A stretch of DNA of 22,809 nucleotides. Source: Proteobacteria bacterium HN_bin10. Lineage in GTDB: Bacteria; Pseudomonadota; Alphaproteobacteria; Caulobacterales; Aquidulcibacteraceae. This document shows, one piece after another, positions 6,440 through 14,487 of this stretch; the first letter of the stretch is position 1; the number at the start of each line of letters is the position of its first letter. Both the position numbers and the translations under genes were made by a program. The notes under the pieces were generated by a model, which saw nothing but the letters and a program-made list of their open reading frames with translations, did not search any database and was not told where the DNA came from. The stretch spans positions 1-22,809 of the forward strand of contig LWDN01000043.1 of NCBI GenBank assembly GCA_002083515.1, given 5' to 3'.

Positions 6440-9148
6440 ATGCTCAATCTCGCTAAGCAGATTTTCGGCTCCGTCAACGAACGCAAAGTGCGCGCGCTGC
6501 GGCCGATGGTGCAGCGCATTAACGCCCTCGAACCGACCTTCGAGGCGCTGTCCGACGAGGCCCTCCGCAACAAGACCAGCGAGTATCGTCACCGTTTGGC
6601 TCGCGGCGGCAAGATCGACGAGGTTTTGCCGGAGGCGTTCGCCACCGTGCGCGAAGCGGCCAAGCGCACGCTCGGCCAACGTCATTACGACGTGCAGCTG
6701 ATGGGCGGCATCTTTCTGCACCAGGGCAAAATCGCCGAAATGCGCACCGGCGAGGGCAAAACGCTCGTCGCAACGCTGCCGACTTATCTCAACGCGCTCG
6801 AAAGCCGCGGCGTTCACGTCATTACGGTGAACGATTATCTGGCCAAGCGCGATAGCGAGTGGATGGGTCAGATCTACCGTTTCCTCGGTCTTTCAGTCGG
6901 CGTGATCGTGCACGGCCTCTACGACAACGAGCGCCGCCAAGCCTACGCCGCCGACGTTACCTACGGCACCAATAACGAGTTCGGCTTCGACTACCTTCGC
7001 GACAACATGAAGTATTCGCTGGGCGAGATGGTGCAGCGCGGTCACCGTTACGCCATCGTCGACGAAGTGGATTCGATCCTGATCGATGAAGCGCGCACGC
7101 CGCTGATCATCTCGGGTCCGACTGAGGATCGCAGCGAATTCTACAAGTCGATCGACGCGCTCATTCCGCTCTTGCGGCCCGAGCATTTCGAGCATGACGA
7201 GAAGCAGCGTTCGGTGGTGTTCACTGAAGAGGGGTCCGAGCGCATCGAGGAAATGCTGGTCGAGCGAGGCCTGCTGCAAGGCTCGCTCTACGAACCGTCG
7301 AACATCACGGTCGTGCATCACGCCAATCAGGCGCTGCGCGCCCACAAGCTGTTCACCCGCGATAAGGACTACATCGTCAAAGACAGCGAAGTTGTTCTGA
7401 TCGACGAATTCACCGGTCGCATGATGCACGGCCGACGTTTATCGGAAGGCCTGCACCAGGCGATCGAGGCCAAAGAAGGCGTGCAGATCCAGCCGGAGAA
7501 CCAGACGCTCGCTTCGATTACGTTCCAGAATTATTTCCGCCTCTACGATAAGCTCGGCGGCATGACTGGCACGGCCTCAACCGAGGCGGCGGAGTTCGGC
7601 GATATCTACAAACTCGACGTGGTCGAAATCCCGACCAATCGTCCCGTGAAGCGCCAGGATTCCGACGACGAGGTCTATCGGACGGCGAAAGAGAAATACA
7701 AAGCCGTCATCGCCGATATCGAGGAAACGCATCGCAAGCAGCAGCCGGTCCTCGTGGGCACGGTGTCGATCGAGAAGTCGGAATTCCTTTCGAACCTGCT
7801 GAAGCAGCGCGGCATCCCGCACCAGGTGCTGAATGCGCGCTACCACGAACAGGAAGCGCAGATCGTCGCGCAGGCCGGCGTGCCCGGCGCGGTGACCATC
7901 GCCACCAACATGGCCGGCCGCGGCACCGACATTCAGCTCGGCGGCAACATCGACATGCGCCTCAAAGCGGCGTTGAAGGGTGACGAGACGCCCGATCAGA
8001 TCGCCACGCTGAAACGCCAAATTACGGTCGATGTCGAACAGAAGAAGCGCGTCGCGCTCGAAGCAGGCGGCCTCTATGTTCTCGGCACCGAGCGCCACGA
8101 AAGCCGGCGCATAGACAACCAGCTGCGCGGCCGCACCGGTCGCCAAGGCGACCCCGGCAAGTCCAAATTCTACATCTGCCTCGAAGACGACCTGCTGCGC
8201 ATTTTCGCCGCCGAACGGCTCGACGCGATCATGCGCGGCCTCGGCATCCAGGAGGGCGAGGCTATCGTCCACCCGTGGATGAACAAGGCGTTGGAAACGT
8301 CGCAGCGGCGCGTCGAGCAGCGCAACTTCGAAATCCGCAAGAATCTGCTGAAGTACGATGACGTCATCAACGATCAGCGCAAGGCCATCTTCGAGCAGCG
8401 CATCGAATTCATGCGCACTGCCGATGTCGCGCCGATCGTGCGCGACATGCGCCATGACGTGGTCGAGAAGCTGGTCTGGCGTCACATGCCGGAGAAGGCC
8501 TATCCCGAGCAATGGAACACGCCGGAGCTGATGGTCGAGGCCGAGGAAATTTTCGGTTTCCGGTCGCCGGTCGACGCCTGGGCGGCGGAAGAGGGCATCG
8601 CCCAGCAGGAGATCATCGAGCGGCTGACGCGCGAAGTCGATCAGGCTTATGCGCAGAAGGCCGCGATGCTCGGGCCGGAACGCTTGCGCGCGGTTGAAAA
8701 GCAAGTGTTGCTCAGCGTCGTCGATATGCGCTGGCGCGAGCACCTCTCGTTCCTCGATCACCTGCGCAGCGTCATTCACCTGCGCGGCTACGCCCAACGC
8801 GATCCGTTGAACGAGTTCAAGACCGAAGCCTTCACCTTGTTCGAGCGGATGTTGCTCGATCTACGCACGACGATCACGCGCATGTTGCTCAGGCTGCAAG
8901 TCGGCCAGGCCGACGAAGCGGCGCTGGCGCCGCGGGCGCCGACGCAGACCTACGAAATCCACCAAAACCCGGATACCGGCGAAAACGAAATGGCGCCGCC
9001 GCCGCGGGATGCCCCGCCGCTGGCGCCCGATGGCTTCGATCGGCAGGATCCGGGCACGTGGGGCAAGGTCAGCCGCAACGCCCCGTGCCCGTGCGGGTCC
9101 GGCAAGAAGTTTAAGTATTGTCACGGCACGGAAGCCGCGACGGCTTAA
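6440..9148 (+). CDS. secA: Preprotein translocase ATPase SecA
   Basis: A full-length 902-residue SecA, the cytosolic motor that drives unfolded preproteins through SecYEG. The N-terminus MLNLAKQIFGSVNERKVRAL is typical. Walker A is MRTGEGKT (101-108) and Walker B is DEVD at 208-211, followed by DEART (216-220); NBD2 carries NMAGRGTDIQLGGN and the Q-R-x-x-GRxGRQGDPG arginine-finger segment. The helical scaffold and wing follow, and the C-terminal zinc/SecB-binding tail C883-x-C885-x8-C894-H895 is intact. Family length is about 850-910. The stop codon interlocks with that of the vapC-type gene on the other strand (9145-9148). A 406-codon open frame on the opposite strand inside the gene is a codon-bias shadow. 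Confidence 0.98.
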   Translation: MLNLAKQIFGSVNERKVRALRPMVQRINALEPTFEALSDEALRNKTSEYRHRLARGGKIDEVLPEAFATVREAAKRTLGQRHYDVQLMGGIFLHQGKIAEMRTGEGKTLVATLPTYLNALESRGVHVITVNDYLAKRDSEWMGQIYRFLGLSVGVIVHGLYDNERRQAYAADVTYGTNNEFGFDYLRDNMKYSLGEMVQRGHRYAIVDEVDSILIDEARTPLIISGPTEDRSEFYKSIDALIPLLRPEHFEHDEKQRSVVFTEEGSERIEEMLVERGLLQGSLYEPSNITVVHHANQALRAHKLFTRDKDYIVKDSEVVLIDEFTGRMMHGRRLSEGLHQAIEAKEGVQIQPENQTLASITFQNYFRLYDKLGGMTGTASTEAAEFGDIYKLDVVEIPTNRPVKRQDSDDEVYRTAKEKYKAVIADIEETHRKQQPVLVGTVSIEKSEFLSNLLKQRGIPHQVLNARYHEQEAQIVAQAGVPGAVTIATNMAGRGTDIQLGGNIDMRLKAALKGDETPDQIATLKRQITVDVEQKKRVALEAGGLYVLGTERHESRRIDNQLRGRTGRQGDPGKSKFYICLEDDLLRIFAAERLDAIMRGLGIQEGEAIVHPWMNKALETSQRRVEQRNFEIRKNLLKYDDVINDQRKAIFEQRIEFMRTADVAPIVRDMRHDVVEKLVWRHMPEKAYPEQWNTPELMVEAEEIFGFRSPVDAWAAEEGIAQQEIIERLTREVDQAYAQKAAMLGPERLRAVEKQVLLSVVDMRWREHLSFLDHLRSVIHLRGYAQRDPLNEFKTEAFTLFERMLLDLRTTITRMLLRLQVGQADEAALAPRAPTQTYEIHQNPDTGENEMAPPPRDAPPLAPDGFDRQDPGTWGKVSRNAPCPCGSGKKFKYCHGTEAATA

Positions 9149-9534
9149 GGTTCTTGCACGACGATTCCGGTTACGGTCTTGGCTGTCTTGACCAAGGACT
9201 TGTCGAAGCTGACGAACGCCGCGCACTGATCCGAAGCCGCAAGATGGAGCGCGTCCGCGAAATCAACGCCGCGCTCGGCCCATGATAGCGCCGTGCTGAC
9301 GATGCTTGGCTGTTCGAGACTCACGGTGGGTTGACCGGCGAGCGTGCGCAAGCTCGCGAAGATTTCGGTCGGCGCGAGCTGATACAAGGCGCGCAGCACC
9401 CACTCGGTTTCAAGCAACACGGTCGTGGCGATGAACACGGGTCCGCCATCGATGATGGCTGCGGCACGCTTGGCTTGGCGCGCGTCGTCGGCCGTCAGGT
9501 ACCGGACGACGACGTTAGTATCGATTGCGCGCAT
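9145..9534 (-). CDS. vapC: PIN-domain ribonuclease toxin (VapC type)
   Basis: A 129-residue PIN nuclease expected to cleave RNA, typically tRNA or rRNA in VapC toxins, using Mg2+. The acidic cluster is complete: D5 in MRAIDTNVVVRYL, E42/E44 in LLETEW, D94 in VDFADALHLA and D111 in SFDKSL. It follows an AbrB-type antitoxin gene with overlapping frames (antitoxin stop at 9515), so it is translated with its antidote. ATG 9534 gives the canonical VapC N-terminus; ATG 9552 would add six residues (MKRGGD). The stop shares four bases with the secA stop. Assignment to the VapBC group rests on both partners; target RNA is unknown. Confidence 0.88.
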   Translation of the reverse strand: MRAIDTNVVVRYLTADDARQAKRAAAIIDGGPVFIATTVLLETEWVLRALYQLAPTEIFASLRTLAGQPTVSLEQPSIVSTALSWAERGVDFADALHLAASDQCAAFVSFDKSLVKTAKTVTGIVVQEP

Positions 9535-9787
9535 GTCGCCGCCGCGCTTCATCCAAGACGGCCCTATCCATCTGTTCGATGGTCTTCGGCTTGCCCTTGT
9601 GCCTCAGCATGCCGAACGCCGCGCCCGGTTTGGTCGGTGCGATGACCTTTGCCTCCTTGAGGAGCACGCCGTCCTCCGTCTCCTCGACGGTCAGTCGCGT
9701 GCCTTCCCCCCACTTGCGACGATCGCGGACGGCCTTGGGCAGGATGACCTGGCCTTTGGTGGATACGATGGTTTGCGACTTGGACAC
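9515..9787 (-). CDS. vapB: AbrB/SpoVT-fold antitoxin (VapB type)
   Basis: A 90-residue antitoxin. Residues 4-46 (QTIVSTKGQVILPKAVRDRRKWGEGTR.., TVEETEDGVLLKEA) form a swapped-hairpin AbrB DNA-binding domain; the C-terminal half (FGMLRHKGKPKTIEQMD..) would wrap the toxin. It starts at GTG 9787, codes just upstream of vapC and overlaps it by 20 bases. No Shine-Dalgarno is visible; a candidate promoter places transcription within a few bases of the start codon, so translation may be leaderless. Autorepression through the direct repeats at 9788-9806 is expected for the family. Confidence 0.85.
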   Translation of the reverse strand: MSKSQTIVSTKGQVILPKAVRDRRKWGEGTRLTVEETEDGVLLKEAKVIAPTKPGAAFGMLRHKGKPKTIEQMDRAVLDEARRRHARNRY

Positions 9788-9825
9788 GGTAAGACCAAGG
9801 TAAGACGGGGCGCGCGCCGCGTCAA
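9788..9825 (-). promoter_or_regulatory. vapBC promoter with tandem operator repeats
   Basis: Read on the minus strand, TTGACG (9825-9820) and TACCTT (9802-9797) are separated by 17 bases. GTCTTACC occurs twice (9806-9799 and 9795-9788), start to start 11 bases apart, that is, one helical turn, overlapping the -10 and the start region. This is the expected layout for an autorepressing antitoxin. The -10 match is modest; the repeats are exact. Confidence 0.5.
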
Positions 9826-11237
9826 GGTCCCGGCGGCGCTCCTGCCAGCGCCGTGATCAGCACCCGCCAGTGCGTGAGGTTGTCGTAGAATGACTGCACC
9901 GGAACGCGTTCGTTCAGGCCGTGGCTGAAATCGTCGCTGTCGCGGATGAAGAGCCCATCGACGCCATAAGTCGGGATGCCGGCGGCGCGGTAGAACACGC
10001 CGTCCGTCGCGCCGGCCGACATTGCCGGCACGACCTCGACGTTTGGATAGTTGGCGCGGACTGCCGCGGTCACGGCGGCCAATACGTCAGGCCGCAGCGC
10101 CGACGCGTCGCTCGAATAGTACGTGTCGAGCGGCGCCACCTCGACGCTCTCGCCGACGACGCCCTGCAGTTCCGTGCGTATTTCCTCGACCGACACGCCG
10201 GGGAAGATGCGGCAATTGACGGTGACCGTCGCGCGCTGCGGCAGCGCATTGTCAGCATGGCCGCCGGACAGCATGGTCGGCACGCAGGTGGTGCGAATCT
10301 GACCGACAGCGAACGGGCTCGCCGACAGAATCCGCGCCGCGCGACGATCGCCCGGGTTCTGCGCGAAACGGGTCATCGCCTGGCCGATCTCGCCGCCGAC
10401 GCGCGGGCCGTTGGCGCGGAACGACGAAATCGTGGTGTCGTTCCACATCACCCGGAACTGATAGGCGCGCACGCGCGCAATGGCGTCGGCGATGTCGAAG
10501 ATGGCGTTATCCGCGCGCGGCTGCGATGAGTGTCCGCCCGGATTGCGCGCTGTCAGCGTATAGCTGGCGTAGCTCTTTTCGGCCGTTTGCATGCTGTATG
10601 CGGTTGCAGCGTTCGTCGCTTCGTCGAGCGTGCCTTGGCCGGCGTCGGCATTGAGTGCGAACTCGGCGTCGATGAGCGCACGATGGTTGGCGAGCAGGTC
10701 GCGCACCGTCGCGCCCGAGGTTTCTTCATCGCCGCTGAACGCGATGATAAGGTCGCGCGAGGGCGTGTAGCCTTCGGCCTTCAATTGCAGGAAGGTCGAG
10801 ACCAGCGCCACCAGCCCAGCCTTGTTGTCATAGACGCCGCGGCCGAAGAAGAAGCCGTTCTCTTCGACGAAACTGAAAGGATCGCGCTCCCAATCCTCGC
10901 GACGCGCGGTGACCACATCCATGTGCGCGATCAGCAGAATAGGCCGGCCGCCGCTGCCGTTGCCGCGATAGCGCACGACCAAGGCCGCGGTGTCCTGATA
11001 GGGGACGACGTGGACATCGCCCGCGGGAAAGCCGCCGGCGCGGAATTGGTCGGCCAGGTAGTTCGCCATCTCCGGCACCCGCCGGCCCTCGACCGAGGTA
11101 TCCATCTCGACCACGCGGCGGAGAATCTCGCGCGCCTGCGCACGCTGCGCTTCGCCGGGCGCCTGCGCCTGGGCTGCGCCCGCCAACCCGCACAAAAGCA
11201 ATGTGCTGAACACCAGCGCTTGAAGTCGCGAAGCCAT
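9822..11237 (-). CDS. Secreted M20 family zinc metallopeptidase
   Basis: A 471-residue exported peptidase. The signal peptide MASRLQALVFSTLLLCGLAGAAQA ends at an AxA site near residue 24. Metal and catalytic residues of the M20 family are present: H105-x-D107 (LIAHMDVV), bridging D137 (GVYDNKAG), general base E171 with E172 (GDEETSG), D198 (NADAG) and H439 (DFSHGLNER). The insert between, with NPGGHSSQPR, is the dimerisation/lid domain. M20 enzymes are carboxy- or dipeptidases or deacylases; the exact substrate is not determinable. ATG 11237 has GGGGAA a few bases upstream; open sequence beyond it is a ruvC shadow. It lies divergent from ruvC with a 78-base gap. Confidence 0.92.
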   Translation of the reverse strand: MASRLQALVFSTLLLCGLAGAAQAQAPGEAQRAQAREILRRVVEMDTSVEGRRVPEMANYLADQFRAGGFPAGDVHVVPYQDTAALVVRYRGNGSGGRPILLIAHMDVVTARREDWERDPFSFVEENGFFFGRGVYDNKAGLVALVSTFLQLKAEGYTPSRDLIIAFSGDEETSGATVRDLLANHRALIDAEFALNADAGQGTLDEATNAATAYSMQTAEKSYASYTLTARNPGGHSSQPRADNAIFDIADAIARVRAYQFRVMWNDTTISSFRANGPRVGGEIGQAMTRFAQNPGDRRAARILSASPFAVGQIRTTCVPTMLSGGHADNALPQRATVTVNCRIFPGVSVEEIRTELQGVVGESVEVAPLDTYYSSDASALRPDVLAAVTAAVRANYPNVEVVPAMSAGATDGVFYRAAGIPTYGVDGLFIRDSDDFSHGLNERVPVQSFYDNLTHWRVLITALAGAPPGP

Positions 11238-11315
11238 GAAATTCCCCGCTCGTTTCGGCGCATGCTGGCGGCGGGTTAGGGCTTTGGCAAGAGATTGGGC
11301 GCAGGGCTTGAGCCC

Positions 11316-11825
11316 ATGTCTATCCTCATCCTCGGCGTCGATCCGGGCCTCAATCGCTGCGGCTGGGGTCTGGTTCTGAGCGAGGGATCGCGCCTTAGCC
11401 ACGTCGCCCACGGTGTGATCAAGCCGCTCGCGCAGCAGCAACTTGCCTCGCGCCTGCACCAGTTGTTCGAGGGCTTGTGCGAGGTGATCGAAAAGCACCG
11501 GCCCCACGAGGCGGCGGTCGAAGAGACGTTCGTCAATTCCAACGCGCGCGCCGCTTTGGCGCTTGGCCAGGCGCGCGGCGTGGCGCTGGCGGCGGCGGCG
11601 CGTGGCGGCATCGCCGTGGCGGAATACGCGCCGGCGACGATCAAGAAAGCCATTGTCGGCTCCGGCGCCGCCGACAAGACGCAGATCAGCTTCATGGTGC
11701 AACGTCTGTTGCCCGCGGCCGGCCCCGTCAGCGCCGATGCGGCCGATGCGTTAGGGGTTGCGCTTTGCCACGCCGCCCACGGCGGATTCAGGAGACGGAC
11801 CGCAGCCGGTCCGGCGTTGACCTAG
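11316..11825 (+). CDS. ruvC: Holliday-junction resolvase RuvC
   Basis: A 169-residue RuvC, the dimeric nuclease that cuts Holliday junctions made by RuvAB. The four acidic catalytic residues are in place: D9 (LGVDPGLNRCGWG), E69 (VEETFVNSNARAALALGQARG), D141 and D144 (SADAADALGVALCH). ATG 11316 is the natural start, with AGGG 9 bases upstream; a TTG at 11295 is unlikely. ruvC is normally followed directly by ruvA; here a minus-strand gene pair of about 1.6 kb intervenes. Its stop interlocks with that of the convergent oxygenase gene (11822-11825). Confidence 0.96.
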   Translation: MSILILGVDPGLNRCGWGLVLSEGSRLSHVAHGVIKPLAQQQLASRLHQLFEGLCEVIEKHRPHEAAVEETFVNSNARAALALGQARGVALAAAARGGIAVAEYAPATIKKAIVGSGAADKTQISFMVQRLLPAAGPVSADAADALGVALCHAAHGGFRRRTAAGPALT

Positions 11826-12997
11826 ATCCGCGCCACCAAGCCGTAGGCCAGCATCGTGGCCACGATGGCGTCAGCCTTGTCGCTGGCGAGATCGGCCAGT
11901 GCGAACGCTTCGCCGCCAAGCGCGCGCTCGACCGCCGCGCGTTCGGTCGCCGCGAACGTCAATTCGCCGCCTGGCGCGATGACGACGACATTGTCGCCGT
12001 CCTCGGCGATCCGGAACGGCGCGCGCGGTTGTAGCGCGAAACGGTCGCCCGGAGCGAGGGCTTGGCCGGCGTCGCGCACGCTGAAGCGATTGTTGGCGGC
12101 GCGCGAGCGGATGAAATTGTCGATGGTGAGATCGAGCGCCGGATCGAGTTGCACGTCGCGCGCCAATTGCTCGGCGAGCTTCGTGAGATGCGTGCGCGCG
12201 GCGGCGCGGTCGAAGTCCGCCCGCGCGAAACCGGCGGGCAAGCTGCGGCGCAACTCCGGCGAGCGCAGCGCCGCTTCCGACACCGCTTCCAACATCAGGT
12301 CCGCCCAGGTGCGTGTGATCAAGCCGATAGTGATGTGCAAAGACGGCTTGTCGCCGGAGGTGCGCGCATCGTGCATGAGACCGCGCGGCACGTAAGCGCA
12401 ATCGCCGGCCTTCAGCACGAATTCCTGGCGCAGTTCGCCGGTCGGGTGACGCCCTGACTCAAAGCCTTCGCCGCGATAGGGGATGGCGACCGGCATGTCA
12501 TAGAGCCGCCACGCTTTCTCGCCTTCGACCTGAATGACGATGACATCGTGATTGTCGTAATGGGTGCGGAAGCCCTGCGCGTTCGGCGGGGTCAGATAGA
12601 TGTTGGTCTGCACGTGCGAGGAAAATACGTGCTCCAGCCCGCGGCAAAGACGCGCCAACGCTGGATCGAACTGATGCGCCTGATTGAGGATGATCGTGGC
12701 GCCGCGCCGGAACAAGTCCGCCACGGCGCCGCGATCGACGTAATTTGCCGCATCGATGTATTCGGAACTCGATAGCTGACGCGAGGCGTCAGCCATGCTG
12801 AGCTGGCCCTCGCGCAGATCGAGCGTGGTGACGATGCGGTCGACGATGTCCAGCGACAAAAGTCCCGCAAAGCGCTGCGGCGCGTTGTGATGCGCCACCA
12901 GCGCTTCGCGTTCATAGACGCGCGCGAAGAAATCGTCTTCCCGGCCGGCGCCAATGAGGTAGCCGACCGGATCGACGAGCCACGGCTCGTGCGACAT
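11822..12997 (-). CDS. JmjC/Cupin_4-type Fe(II)/2-oxoglutarate oxygenase
   Basis: A 391-residue cytosolic protein with no signal peptide. The jelly-roll domain at about 95-235 shows the family pattern: NIYLTPPNAQGF, the iron motif H146-x-D148 in FRTHYDNHDV, VIQVEGEKAWRLYD, then AGDCAYVPRGLMHDA with the third iron ligand H209 and SLHITIGL. This is the Cupin_4 group that includes the ribosomal oxygenases YcfD/RoxA (arginine hydroxylase on L16) and human NO66/MINA53 (histidine hydroxylases). The C-terminal 150 residues form the dimerisation/winged-helix region usual there, ending in a strand-rich part (GDRFALQPRAPFRIAEDGDNVVV). It starts 9 bases after the stop of a Tat-signal repeat protein gene, on the same strand, so the two are almost certainly one operon. 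The substrate is unknown; the neighbour's Gly-Arg repeats are the prime candidate, a ribosomal protein the alternative. Confidence 0.88.
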   Translation of the reverse strand: MSHEPWLVDPVGYLIGAGREDDFFARVYEREALVAHHNAPQRFAGLLSLDIVDRIVTTLDLREGQLSMADASRQLSSSEYIDAANYVDRGAVADLFRRGATIILNQAHQFDPALARLCRGLEHVFSSHVQTNIYLTPPNAQGFRTHYDNHDVIVIQVEGEKAWRLYDMPVAIPYRGEGFESGRHPTGELRQEFVLKAGDCAYVPRGLMHDARTSGDKPSLHITIGLITRTWADLMLEAVSEAALRSPELRRSLPAGFARADFDRAAARTHLTKLAEQLARDVQLDPALDLTIDNFIRSRAANNRFSVRDAGQALAPGDRFALQPRAPFRIAEDGDNVVVIAPGGELTFAATERAAVERALGGEAFALADLASDKADAIVATMLAYGLVARI

Positions 12998-13006
12998 TGA
13001 ACTGGC

Positions 13007-13426
13007 TTACCAGTTGCGGCGGGCGCCGCGTCCGAAGCCGCCGGCATCTGCAGCCGGGCCACTGTCGTTGTCAGTGAGACCGGTCTGGGACCTGCGCGTT
13101 GCGCCGCGGCCATTGCCCTGGGCGTCCGCGTTGCCGCCCTGATCGGTGTCGGTCAGGCCGGTGCGGGCGCGGCCGCCGCCGATCGGATCGCTCGGATCGG
13201 TGTCGGTCGCCGAGCCACGGCCGTTGCCTGAAGCATCGGTCGGGTCGCGATCGGTGATGCCGGTGCCGCGTCCGCGGCCGGGCGCGTCCGTCGGGTCCTG
13301 ATCGGTCACTTGCGCCGCCGCCTCGCCGCCACTGACGAGCGCCGCCGCACCGCCAGCGAGCGCTGCGCCGCCGGCAACGCGTCCCAAGAACGAACGCCGG
13401 TTAAGCCGCTTTTTTTCGTCCGACAT
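13007..13426 (-). CDS. Tat-exported protein of TDxD/GxGR repeats
   Basis: I do not recognise a named family. The 139-residue product has a twin-arginine signal (NRRSFLG at 9-15, then an Ala/Gly-rich segment and AAA near residue 38). The mature part, about 100 residues, is five imperfect repeats: TDQD (41), TDRD (58), TDTD (74), TDTD (92) and TDND (118), each followed by Asp-rich turns and GRGRG (50), GNGRG (67), GGGR (83), GNGRG (104) and GFGRG (130). The protein ends RRNW. It has no Cys, Lys is absent after the signal, and Asp, Gly, Arg and Thr dominate. Such DxD spacing could bind Ca2+ or another metal; GR repeats could be modified. The ribosome site AGGGGA precedes ATG 13426. The downstream gene (9 bases) is a 2-oxoglutarate oxygenase. 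Confidence 0.82.
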   Translation of the reverse strand: MSDEKKRLNRRSFLGRVAGGAALAGGAAALVSGGEAAAQVTDQDPTDAPGRGRGTGITDRDPTDASGNGRGSATDTDPSDPIGGGRARTGLTDTDQGGNADAQGNGRGATRRSQTGLTDNDSGPAADAGGFGRGARRNW

Positions 13427-13450
13427 GCAATCCCCTGTCCTCTGGCAGTC

Positions 13451-13485
13451 TTGCGAATGGCTCGCAAAAACAGCAGTCCTCGCAA
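13451..13485 (-). promoter_or_regulatory. Three TTGCGA boxes upstream of the Tat-repeat/oxygenase operon
   Basis: TTGCGA-N5-TCGCAA (13451-13467) is a perfect inverted repeat 25 bases from the Tat-protein start. A third half-site, CTCGCAA at 13479-13485, repeats CTCGCAA at 13461-13467 exactly 18 bases away. The cluster lies in the divergent region between this operon and ruvA. Operator function is inferred from symmetry and position only. Confidence 0.35.
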
Positions 13486-13601
13486 TGATTTGCTACCACG
13501 AACATGAACGCGCCGCCATCTCTCAATCATGGGATGTTCACATTGCGCGCAGCTTTCAGTCGGCTGGCGAATCTCACGATGATGGCGGCGGAGTTCCAGG
13601 G

Positions 13602-14216
13602 ATGATCGGTTCGTTGAGCGGGGTGGTCGCTGCCGTCGGGGAAGATACCGCCCTGATTGAGGTGGGCGGGGTCGGCTACGTCGTGCAGGCAGGCGGGCGC
13701 ACCTTGGCGCGCCTTCAGGTTGGCGCGCCAGCGCGCGTCTATGTTGAGACGCATGTGCGCGAGGACGCCATCAGGCTCTTCGGCTTTGCTTCCGAAGAGG
13801 AGCGCGCTTGGTTCGCGCATTTGCAAACCATTCCGGGCGTCGGCGCCAAGGTGGCGCTCGGCATCCTCGACGCCATGCCGCCCGAAGCGCTGACAGATGC
13901 AATTGCGCTGCAAGACAAGGCTGCCTTCGCGCGCGCGAATGGTGTGGGTCCAAAATTGGCCGCGCGCCTTGCCACCGAGCTTACTGGCAAGGGCGGTCCG
14001 AAGGGCTTCATCGGTTTGGGCGCGCCGCCGCGCGCGGCGTCCGCCGGCGCGCCTGCCGCGAACGGCGCGCGCGCCGAAGCGGTTTCCGCGCTGGTCAATC
14101 TCGGCATCGATCAGTCGAGCGCGGCGCGCGCGGTCGCCTCGGCGGCGAAGCAGTTCGAAGCCGACGCGCCTGCGCCTGAACTCATTCGCGCGGCGTTAAA
14201 GGAAGTCAGTCGCTAG
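13602..14216 (+). CDS. ruvA: Holliday-junction branch-migration protein RuvA
   Basis: A 204-residue RuvA, the tetramer that binds four-way junctions and loads RuvB. The N-terminal OB domain begins MIGSLSGVVAAVGEDTALIEVGGVGY; the tandem helix-hairpin-helix motifs are IPGVGAKVAL (77-86) and GVGPKLAARLA (114-124); after a flexible Ala/Pro linker the C-terminal UBA-like RuvB-binding domain (ARAEAVSALVNLGIDQSSAARAV) closes the protein. ATG 13602 has GGAG at 13590-13593, 8 bases away; open frame upstream is not family sequence. Its stop interlocks with that of a small minus-strand gene (14213-14216). Confidence 0.95.
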   Translation: MIGSLSGVVAAVGEDTALIEVGGVGYVVQAGGRTLARLQVGAPARVYVETHVREDAIRLFGFASEEERAWFAHLQTIPGVGAKVALGILDAMPPEALTDAIALQDKAAFARANGVGPKLAARLATELTGKGGPKGFIGLGAPPRAASAGAPAANGARAEAVSALVNLGIDQSSAARAVASAAKQFEADAPAPELIRAALKEVSR

Positions 14217-14431
14217 CTGTCGAGCTTCAAATCGGCTCGTTCGGTCGCTGAAAGTTGCGCCTCGGCGCGCTCGCGGATTTGCCTAGCGTATTCGAAGAAT
14301 GTCGATTCCAGCTGCTCGGCCGCGCGGCTCGCCAGCAATTCAAGCGTCCGCGACGCCTCGATCATATCGCGGGCCAGCTCGTCCAGCGCTTCCTGCCGCT
14401 CGTCCGCGGCGGTCTTGATCGGCTTGAGCAC
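14213..14431 (-). CDS. Small helical protein, 72 residues, unknown function
   Basis: No family recognised. It starts at GTG 14431 with a strong GGAGGT ribosome site 9 bases upstream. The protein is nearly all charged helix (ADERQEALDELARDMIEASRTLELLASRAAEQLE, RQIRERAEAQLSATERADL), with no membrane segment and heptad-like spacing of Leu/Ala/Ile, suggesting a coiled coil or small helical bundle that may oligomerise. It is divergent from the tetR gene across a shared palindrome, so that regulator may control it. It ends inside the ruvA stop codon. Confidence 0.7.
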   Translation of the reverse strand: MLKPIKTAADERQEALDELARDMIEASRTLELLASRAAEQLESTFFEYARQIRERAEAQLSATERADLKLDS

Positions 14432-14487
14432 GGGTTGGGACCTCCGGGACCGGACTTTGTCTCTGGGCCTGCCGTTACACTAAACTA

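Noticed and set aside
7577..8797. A 406-codon open frame on the - strand inside secA
   Set aside because: It lies wholly within intact secA, has no recognisable motif and follows from codon bias.
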